From the NCBI RefSeq assembly GCF_018861025.1, contig NZ_JAHKQH010000012.1, positions 1 to 47,194 on the forward strand: DNA of 47,194 nt, in the 5' to 3' direction. The stretch comes from Psychrosphaera sp. B3R10. Lineage in GTDB: Bacteria > Pseudomonadota > Gammaproteobacteria > Enterobacterales > Alteromonadaceae. Position 1 is the stretch's first letter, and each line of letters opens with the position of its first letter. Shown in pieces: positions 1-6,984 of the stretch. Both the position numbers and the translations under genes were made by a program. The notes below the pieces were generated by a model. The model had not been told where the DNA came from, searched no databases, and worked only from the letters and a program-made list of their open reading frames with translations.

Positions 1-2511
1 ATCTGCGGTTGTTGCAAATGCAGCCACTTTAACTGGCACGGCACCATCAACATCACTTAGTGACCAAAGCGCCTTATCAGTACCGTCGCTGGCCACAAAG
101 TACATCGTATCGCCAGTTGCATTGACAACCAACTCAACAGGGCTACTTGAGCTTGTGCCAGTTCGGATATCAAATACTAACTCCGTTGACGTACCGTCAT
201 AGACATACAGCTCAATGCCGTTTGTGCCACCGTTGGCTTGGAAATACGTCTTACCATTAAATTCGGTAAAGTATTTAGGCGTGCTTGAACTTGACCCTGC
301 ACGAATATCTGAGGCCAATTCAATTTTTTGATAAGGGATTGAACTTGCAACAATTGGATCTGAGCCAAATTCCAGCTCCAGTTCATCACTGTAACCGTCA
401 CCGTCTTGATCTGTATCTACTAAATCTTCGATTCCATCACGATCTAAGTCTGCTGACTTAGTATTATCTGTGGGGAAGCCATCCGCATTATCACCCACTC
501 CATCTTGGTCAGTATCGACAAATTCAGTTGCATCATCTGGAAATGAATCAACGACTAAATCAGTTGCTATATCTGCAACTATCGAATCTGGATAACCATC
601 TCCATCGGTATCTATTGAGGCTGCTTTATCGTTCGGAAATTTATCTGCATTGTCACCTACACCGTCACCATCCGAGTCGACTGACTCATTTTCATCTGTA
701 GGGAAAGCATCTAAAGAGTCAGCTACACCATCATTGTCAGCATCAGCATGGTACATAGCGTCTTGAGGGAATTTGTCCGTATTATCACCAATACCGTCGC
801 CATCACTATCCATGGTTTCAGTTGGGTCTAAAGGAAATGCGTCTACCACATCTAATACACCATCGCCGTCTGAATCAAACGAATCGGCACTTTCTGGGAA
901 TGGATCGGCATTATCACCAATACCATCTCCATCGGTATCTACCGTTTCAGTTTTGTCGAACGGGAAGGCATCAGCGTTGTTACCAACACCATCTCCATCA
1001 CTATCTTTCGATTCAGAAGCATCATTCGGAGCCCAATCTAGATGGTCAAGAACACCGTCCCCGTCGCTATCTAAAAAGCTACCACCCTCTCCTTCATCAA
1101 ACTGTGAACGAGTTGGGTCATTTGGATACGCATCTAGTTCATCACGAACTAAGTCACCATCGCTATCTAAGAACTCGTCAATGATATATAACTCTTGCCC
1201 TTGTCCCGCATTTGCAGAGAAATATAAGCGGCCATTGGCTACTGTTAGCGCCGACACTTGCTCACTAACTAAATTATCATTTTCATCAATATTAACCGGG
1301 TTAAAGTCAGTCACTAACGTTGGCGATGAAATTCCATCCATCACCCATAACGAATCTTTAAAGTTGCCTTGATTGCCTTCAAAATATAAACGGTCGTGGT
1401 AAACCGTAAAGTGATTTGCGTCTTCAACTTGAGTTGCACCTGGTATCTTATTTGACAATAATTCTGGTGCACTATTTAACGAGTTGTAAATCCAAATTCT
1501 TGAACCACTATTAATTCCTGTACCCGCCGTGAATAATAAGTGACCTGCATAAACAGTCAATTTTGACGGAGCTTCTGTTTGTCCCTCGCTAGTAACATTA
1601 CTCAATAGAGTGGGCTCGCCTTCACCTGTATAGAAATAAATTTCTTTACCAGTCGCTTCTTCCATTGTCGCTGTGAAGTATAAAGCGTTGTTATAAACAA
1701 CCAATTCAGCTGGAGAACTTGAATTAGGATTACTATTGCTATCTTGACCAGGTAAATCAAATACTACTGAAGGGTTAATACCGGCTTCAACAGGCTGAGA
1801 ATCATCATAAACCATTAACTCAACACCTTGACTAGCGGTGCGGCCTTGGAAATACAATTTACCTTTGTAAGCTGTGAAGTAATTAGGATTTGAAGGTTCT
1901 TCACCTAAATTAATGTCGGCTAATCTAACTGGCGCTGCATCACCATCTTTTACCCAAAGTTCATAATCACCCGTAATAGATGTTGTGGATGGAACTGGGC
2001 GAGTCTCGCCTGTTTGGGCGGAGAAATAGAGCTTGCCATTGTAGACATATGGGTTTTTGAAAGTGTCGCTATAATTAAAAGAATCACCAGGATTAAGATC
2101 TAAATCCGTAATCGTATTCGTTATTGGATCATACTCAAACATGGCATTTTTAGTAGAGATCCCAGAACTCTCTATAATACCTTGATAATAAATCTTCCCG
2201 TTATAACTAATTAAGTTATCAGGTCGAACCGCAACATCTTCAGAGTAGGTCGTTGATAATTTTTCCGGGGAAGAGCCATCGTAGTTAGCTCGCCAAAAAG
2301 CGTACCCATCTTCTGCATGAATACCTCTAAAATAGATTTTGTCACCTAAAGTAACGATATTACTAATTGAACTACCATTGGCGTTTCCAGAGTTTATTGA
2401 TGGAACCATAACTGGCTCTGGTGCTGTTGCCGCATTAGCGCCTGTAGATAAAACTGTAGCCAAACTTGCAGCTACAACAGATCGCTTAAAGTTGTTGTCT
2501 ATACCTTGCAT
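1..2511 (-). CDS. Secreted thrombospondin type-3 repeat protein with ELW..DG repeats (3' end outside window)
   Basis: The reading frame is open from the start codon to the left edge of the window, so the C-terminus is missing; about 837 residues are visible. I prefer the ATG at 2511 over the in-frame ATG at 2529, because GGAG lies six bases before it and the protein then begins with a compact signal peptide ending near STGANA. After the signal peptide come repeats of the type ELWVKDG and GKLYFQG, resembling the ELWxxDGTxxGT family of beta-propeller-like repeats. A block of about ten thrombospondin type-3 repeats (DSDGDGVGDNAD followed by FP) occupies roughly bases 380-1170. A second set of ELYVYDGT repeats then follows toward the left edge. 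The Asp-rich loops are known calcium ligands in this family, so a calcium-stiffened surface or secreted protein is likely. Ligand and function are unknown. Confidence 0.85.
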   Translation of the reverse strand, partial: MQGIDNNFKRSVVAASLATVLSTGANAATAPEPVMVPSINSGNANGSSISNIVTLGDKIYFRGIHAEDGYAFWRANYDGSSPEKLSTTYSEDVAVRPDNLISYNGKIYYQGIIESSGISTKNAMFEYDPITNTITDLDLNPGDSFNYSDTFKNPYVYNGKLYFSAQTGETRPVPSTTSITGDYELWVKDGDAAPVRLADINLGEEPSNPNYFTAYKGKLYFQGRTASQGVELMVYDDSQPVEAGINPSVVFDLPGQDSNSNPNSSSPAELVVYNNALYFTATMEEATGKEIYFYTGEGEPTLLSNVTSEGQTEAPSKLTVYAGHLLFTAGTGINSGSRIWIYNSLNSAPELLSNKIPGATQVEDANHFTVYHDRLYFEGNQGNFKDSLWVMDGISSPTLVTDFNPVNIDENDNLVSEQVSALTVANGRLYFSANAGQGQELYIIDEFLDSDGDLVRDELDAYPNDPTRSQFDEGEGGSFLDSDGDGVLDHLDWAPNDASESKDSDGDGVGNNADAFPFDKTETVDTDGDGIGDNADPFPESADSFDSDGDGVLDVVDAFPLDPTETMDSDGDGIGDNTDKFPQDAMYHADADNDGVADSLDAFPTDENESVDSDGDGVGDNADKFPNDKAASIDTDGDGYPDSIVADIATDLVVDSFPDDATEFVDTDQDGVGDNADGFPTDNTKSADLDRDGIEDLVDTDQDGDGYSDELELEFGSDPIVASSIPYQKIELASDIRAGSSSSTPKYFTEFNGKTYFQANGGTNGIELYVYDGTSTELVFDIRTGTSSSSPVELVVNATGDTMYFVASDGTDKALWSLSDVDGAVPVKVAAFATTAD

Positions 2512-2844
2512 TACGTGCTCCGTATTCATGTGAATTACCCAGTATCTTTTTGTACCGGTTTGTTGTTAATAGGGCTAAATATCGCTTTCTATCGCTTAAA
2601 ACCGTTAATTCATCAAAACTTTAAAAATTGATAAATATTTAGCCATACTAGTGTTTTATATAAGTTAACAAGCAGAGTCCAAACGTGTTGTGTAGCATTT
2701 TGTACAATAAGAAATTTTGGAAAAAAGCAGGTGTTCTAAATGACGCTGAATAGTGGATTAGGCATTTTTGAGTAGGTATAAATAAAAAAGCCGGGTAGTT
2801 ATGCCTACCCGGCGACGCTCTTCTGTTTAGGCTGGGATTAGTCT
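2512..2844. other. Intergenic region upstream of the type-3 repeat gene
   Basis: About 330 AT-rich bases lie between the 3' end of the TIGR03032 gene and the start of the repeat protein gene. The left part should carry the promoter of the minus-strand repeat protein gene, but I see no convincing -35/-10 pair. The right end carries the terminator listed separately. No coding potential was recognised. Confidence 0.5.
2782..2813 (-). terminator. Rho-independent terminator of the TIGR03032 gene
   Basis: A perfect 9-bp stem (GCCGGGTAG at 2790-2798 with CTACCCGGC at 2805-2813) encloses a six-base loop. On the minus strand it is followed directly by a run of T (A-tract 2782-2789 on the plus strand). 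It lies about 30 bases after the stop codon of the gene at 2845-4107. Confidence 0.9.
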
Positions 2845-4107
2845 TTAAACGGAAGTCTTTAATGTCTCGTGTTCAAATGTAACCATTGATAGGTTTTCTT
2901 GATTTTGCTGTCCAATTGCCATCGGACACCTAACATTTGGGAGCAATGTTAAGTCAAATAATTCAGAAATTGGACCGTCTAGTCGGATCCATTCTTCTAC
3001 AGATCCAGTGGTTAAGTTTATGATTTGCAATCCACACCATGCTGTTGAATCTTTATCAGCTAAGGCTTTATCCAAATCTAATCCTTCAAAACGTTCATAT
3101 CTAGGTTTAGACAAACCCACCACGGCAAAATTACCATGAAGTCCTAAGCCGCGAGCGAAACCAGGTACAAAGGTATGAGGAACAAATTTCTTTTGCTCAA
3201 AGTCAACATAACCTAAATAACCTGTGCCAGAATTAAGCACCCATAACTTGCCCTCATGCCAACGAGGGGAATGCGGCATTGATAACCCTTCACAAACAAT
3301 TTCATTGGTTTCTATATCAATAATAATGCCACCATCGTGACGGCGCTCACGCCAACCATCGATTGTGTCCGACTTACATACTGCTGTTACGTATTTAGGT
3401 TTGCTATCTACCATTGCCAAACCATTTAAATGGCAACGATCTTCTGGTACCAATTTAGAAATAAACTCTGGTTTCCAGATAGCTTTAAAGCTATGTGTTA
3501 TTGAAGGAACGGCTAAACAATTATATTTTGTATTCACAAATACAATTGTACCGTCTTTTTGGATCCCTAATTCATGAATGTCTATTTCACCGGTAAATTG
3601 GGCATTACGTGGGACGTAACATTTATCAAACATCTTGTTGGCAACTTGACCTGCCTGTAATACATTTTCAAAACGCCAAACTTGATAAAGACCGCCCATA
3701 TAGATGCGTTGTTCGTTACCAACAATACCCATAGCTCGTTGGAAAACGCGTTCATGGAATGACACCCTACCTTCTGGATCTGCACCTACAAAGTAGACTC
3801 GTCCCGATTGATAAGAGGTAAATGCCAAAGACATGTTATTGCGAACAATCCATTTCGATAAACCTTTAGAGCACGACTTTGTAACCGGCTCCTGCGCTGG
3901 TTGTTCAGTATTCTGATTTTCATCCGACGCTGGCAAATCAACAACTTGATCGGTTTTATCATTTGCTTTAGCGGTCGCTTTTTTAGTCGATGCTACTTTT
4001 TTTGTAGATGCTTGTTTTGCTGACGTTCTTTTTGCCGTCGCTTTTGATGCTGCCTTTTTAACGGGCTTCGTTGTTAGTTCTGCTTCTTTATTTTTTAGCT
4101 CAGGCAT
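2845..4107 (-). CDS. TIGR03032/DUF4915 family protein with histone-H1-like N-terminal tail
   Basis: The 420-residue product has no signal peptide or membrane segment, so it is probably cytosolic. Residues from about 80 to the end look like the TIGR03032 (DUF4915) family, a beta-propeller-like domain of unknown function; recognisable stretches include HSPRWHEGKLWVLNSGTG and CHLNGLAM. The first roughly 60 residues are a low-complexity Lys/Ala/Thr/Ser tail (KKAASKATAKRTSAK) like bacterial histone-H1-like tails, followed by an acidic Asp/Glu/Gln linker. GGAG eight bases before the ATG supports the start. The gene is a single transcription unit with a strong terminator just downstream. The family's biochemical role is unknown to me; the tail suggests nucleic-acid or polyanion binding, which is inference. 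The family match is made from memory. Confidence 0.75.
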   Translation of the reverse strand: MPELKNKEAELTTKPVKKAASKATAKRTSAKQASTKKVASTKKATAKANDKTDQVVDLPASDENQNTEQPAQEPVTKSCSKGLSKWIVRNNMSLAFTSYQSGRVYFVGADPEGRVSFHERVFQRAMGIVGNEQRIYMGGLYQVWRFENVLQAGQVANKMFDKCYVPRNAQFTGEIDIHELGIQKDGTIVFVNTKYNCLAVPSITHSFKAIWKPEFISKLVPEDRCHLNGLAMVDSKPKYVTAVCKSDTIDGWRERRHDGGIIIDIETNEIVCEGLSMPHSPRWHEGKLWVLNSGTGYLGYVDFEQKKFVPHTFVPGFARGLGLHGNFAVVGLSKPRYERFEGLDLDKALADKDSTAWCGLQIINLTTGSVEEWIRLDGPISELFDLTLLPNVRCPMAIGQQNQENLSMVTFEHETLKTSV

Positions 4108-4331
4108 TGATAATCTCCAGGCCTTTATTGGCCTTTAAGCACTTACACAATTTTAGTGTCAACGATTCTATATCAAGCAACGTAGTGATTAAATAGCATA
4201 CAGCCGTCGAAACCGTCATTTTAAGTAGCAATTTGTACAATCGTTTGATGCCATACTTATCTGTTTAACGCGTTCCAATACCAAGGCTCGAATTAAAAGA
4301 AGGTCACTACAAGCTTATTTGCCGAAAACAC

Positions 4332-4355
4332 AAAACCCAGCATATGCTGGGTTTT
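4332..4355 (-). terminator. Palindromic terminator after the TonB-domain gene
   Basis: A 24-base perfect palindrome (arm AAAACCCAGCAT) lies 16 bases beyond the stop of the minus-strand gene ending at 4372. It ends in T residues on either strand, so it could work in both directions. It closes the autotransporter-receptor-peptidase gene run. Confidence 0.8.
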
Positions 4356-4371
4356 GATGATTTTCACTATG

Positions 4372-4899
4372 TTAATCGGAGTAACATTCCTTTTTTTCTA
4401 CTCCTTCTTTTGGCTTATCCTTGCAAGCCTCCTCCTCAAAGAACAACTCGGTGCGCCATGTCACGCCCTCAACTTTGTTGTCCAAAGGAACAAATGTCCA
4501 TTGTGTTATCGCACTCACTAACGTCTCGCCATAGACTTTAGCTTCTTCCGACGATACCGCTGTGACTTTTACATTTGATGTTGTGCCATCTTTCTCGACA
4601 TCAAATGCAATAGTCAACATCCCCGGTACTTCATCTTTCAACGCTTTTTGACTGTCACCTTTATAACTAGGACGTTCGTAATACCAAAATGATAACCCTT
4701 GAGATTTCATTTCTTGCTGACGCATTCGACGATATTCAGTTTTAACCGCATTTCTGCATCGTTTATATGACGTATAAGAACTGCAATCAGGTGCTTGCCA
4801 TTCAACAATAACCGCCTCTGAGTCCACCTGTTCTGACGCCTGAGCTGCAAACCCAAATAACGCGATGGCGAATAAACCAAGGAAACGTATATTCATCAT
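4372..4899 (-). CDS. Small exported protein with TonB C-terminal domain
   Basis: The 175-residue product starts with a hydrophobic segment (residues 1-22, ending AAQAS) that reads as a cleavable signal peptide. Residues about 90-160 fit the TonB C-terminal domain: LTIAFDVEKDGTTSNVKV, then an Ala/Thr-Gln-Trp-Thr-Phe-x-Pro motif, then a final beta strand. True TonB proteins have a Pro-rich periplasm-spanning segment; this one has none, only a short Tyr/Arg/Lys-rich middle region with two cysteines, SYTSYKRCR being one. Its ATG overlaps the TGA of the S9 peptidase gene (ATGA), with AAGGAG eight bases upstream, so the two are translationally coupled. Because it is cotranscribed with a TonB-dependent receptor, a role in that uptake system is plausible, but energising the receptor without a spacer would be unusual. 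Confidence 0.75.
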   Translation of the reverse strand: MMNIRFLGLFAIALFGFAAQASEQVDSEAVIVEWQAPDCSSYTSYKRCRNAVKTEYRRMRQQEMKSQGLSFWYYERPSYKGDSQKALKDEVPGMLTIAFDVEKDGTTSNVKVTAVSSEEAKVYGETLVSAITQWTFVPLDNKVEGVTWRTELFFEEEACKDKPKEGVEKKECYSD

Positions 4900-6935
4900 T
4901 TGTATGCTCCTTTTCCTGCGAAGTACTCAAACGGTAAAGGATCTACGCCCTCTACATCACAATCTGTGCTTGGTGCTCTCATTGGATCCGGTTTTTCACC
5001 AATGTGGCGGTCAAAAAAGTCTAACATTCTGCAAAATATTTGCTTACGTGATGACTGGTCTCTTGCACCATGCCCTGCGCGCGGGATTAACAAAGTCTCA
5101 AAACGATGATCTTGTTCTAATAAAGCATCACGCATGACCACATAGTTTTCGAAGTGAGCACGATAATCCAACATGCCATGCATCAAAAAGACAGGTGAAT
5201 TAATTTTCTCCGCATTTGGCGCTGGAGACTGTGCTCTACGTTTTTCTTCGGTATCACCCAATGCCCAATTCAAGTAGTTTTTACCTGCTTTTCGCATTGC
5301 TACGTCACCGGTGTACATCATGACGTTTAAGTCATAAACACCAACATAACCAATCCCACATTTATATAAGTCAGGTTCCTTAACCAATCCCATTAATGTG
5401 GCATAACCGCCGTAAGAAGCACCGTAAATACAAACGCGATCAACATTTGCAATTCCGCTGTTTATTGCCCAGTAAGTTGCATCTGTTAAATCATCCTGCA
5501 TCTCTAATCCCCAATGACCATACCAGTCGTATTGGAAATTTCGACCAAAGCCGCCCGAACCTCGATAATTCACAGCTAATACCGCATAACCTGCATTTGC
5601 TAAAATATTGCGCTCACTATTCCATCCCCATACATCTCTTGGCCCATGTGGTCCACCGTGAGGTAAAATAATCAGCGGTAAATTTTTGGCGTTTTTACCT
5701 TTTGGAACTGTCAGATACCCACCTATTTCTAATCCGTCTCGTGCATTAAAACGGATAGCGTGCGTCGTTGGCATTTCTTTCGGGTCGACCCAATCGGCAC
5801 GATTAACAACAAACTTCAATGAGCCGTCAAACTGATTAAATATGTAATACTTACCTGGGTGTTTATCACTCGACACATGAATCAACCATTCAGTGCTGTC
5901 AGCCGTTTTAGAAGCAATCTGAATTGCTTGATTTGGAAACGCGGCTTCCATTTTCAATTGAACTTGAGCGTAATAGTTGTCTTCATCCAATATCACTACT
6001 TTTGGATAGTCATAATTTATTAAAGCCCCCCAGAAGTCACCATTGTCATCTTGAAACATTTGGCTTACATCAACTTTTGGATGACGATAAATGATTGTTT
6101 CTTCGCCAGTTTTGACATTCACTTTCACAACGGCTGAGGTTGGTGCACTAATCGTGTCACGGACATATAACCATTTACCATCTGAGCTATAACCTCTAGG
6201 AATACGCATTCCTTCATTTTCTTCGTAGCGAATTTCTTCCCAGCTACCATCTTCTTTTTTTGTTAATACAACTGTTGAAGAAAAGCTATCTGCCGCTTTA
6301 CCTACCCAATGGGTAACTTCCCATTCGCCCGTTTCTTTATCTTTCTTACGTATTGGCGATGCCGCTCTAATTGGTGAACGATATAACTTAGTCGCTTCAC
6401 CGGTATACATGTTTAATTTATAGATGTAGGTATAAGGGAATTTACTCATACCACTGCCCGATGGATAAACCGAGATTAAGTAGTTCTCAGCATCCAATGG
6501 ACCAATCAATCTCATCCCTTCATTACCGCCGTAATCCGAAGTTTGACCTGACCATAAAATATCTTTACGCGAGCCATCAATGTCCATCCCGAGTAATTGA
6601 CCAATGCCGCCAAAACCTTCGCTCATCTCCGACGCAAAGCCTAAACCTACAATGACACGCTTATCGTTTAACCATGTTACTGAGCTCACACCTAGTTTTC
6701 CGGCAAACTTCATTTCAGAAACCATTTCATTGGTTTTGCGGTTTATGATAAACGCATGCATTTCACCACTTGGTAATACCTTACCAGCAGCTAAAAACTT
6801 ACCATTTGGTGATAAGCGCATATTGGCGTAAGACACACCTTTGAAAAATGTTTCAATAGGCACCTGAGCTTTAATACTTAGGCTTAATAAGCCTAATAGC
6901 ACTGCTGCCGCTTTTACTAAATTTGAAAATTTCAT
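4896..6935 (-). CDS. Exported S9 family (prolyl oligopeptidase-type) serine peptidase
   Basis: The 679-residue product has a signal peptide (residues 1-24, ending SIKAQ), an N-terminal beta-propeller of about 370 residues and a C-terminal alpha/beta-hydrolase domain. The catalytic triad is visible: Ser507 in GASYGGYATLMG, Asp590 in HGMLD, and His622 in RAGHG. The oxyanion region HGGPHG is at about 426-431. Family members (acylaminoacyl peptidase/DPP-IV type) remove short units from peptides; the propeller restricts access to oligopeptides. The length is normal for the family. A start with AGGAG just upstream is convincing. It sits 49 bases after the TonB-dependent receptor gene and overlaps the next gene by four bases, which suggests periplasmic trimming of peptides imported by that receptor. 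The exact specificity cannot be read from the sequence. Confidence 0.93.
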   Translation of the reverse strand: MKFSNLVKAAAVLLGLLSLSIKAQVPIETFFKGVSYANMRLSPNGKFLAAGKVLPSGEMHAFIINRKTNEMVSEMKFAGKLGVSSVTWLNDKRVIVGLGFASEMSEGFGGIGQLLGMDIDGSRKDILWSGQTSDYGGNEGMRLIGPLDAENYLISVYPSGSGMSKFPYTYIYKLNMYTGEATKLYRSPIRAASPIRKKDKETGEWEVTHWVGKAADSFSSTVVLTKKEDGSWEEIRYEENEGMRIPRGYSSDGKWLYVRDTISAPTSAVVKVNVKTGEETIIYRHPKVDVSQMFQDDNGDFWGALINYDYPKVVILDEDNYYAQVQLKMEAAFPNQAIQIASKTADSTEWLIHVSSDKHPGKYYIFNQFDGSLKFVVNRADWVDPKEMPTTHAIRFNARDGLEIGGYLTVPKGKNAKNLPLIILPHGGPHGPRDVWGWNSERNILANAGYAVLAVNYRGSGGFGRNFQYDWYGHWGLEMQDDLTDATYWAINSGIANVDRVCIYGASYGGYATLMGLVKEPDLYKCGIGYVGVYDLNVMMYTGDVAMRKAGKNYLNWALGDTEEKRRAQSPAPNAEKINSPVFLMHGMLDYRAHFENYVVMRDALLEQDHRFETLLIPRAGHGARDQSSRKQIFCRMLDFFDRHIGEKPDPMRAPSTDCDVEGVDPLPFEYFAGKGAYK

Positions 6936-6984
6936 TTCTTTCTCCTGCCATTTGCAGGCTTTTTACAGCCTGCAATGCATCCTT

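Noticed and set aside
773-1372. A 199-codon open frame on the plus strand rich in Ser and Pro
   Set aside because: It is antisense to the thrombospondin type-3 repeats; the repeated DSDGDG codons make a Ser/Pro-rich open frame on the other strand. No ribosome-binding site or known domain.
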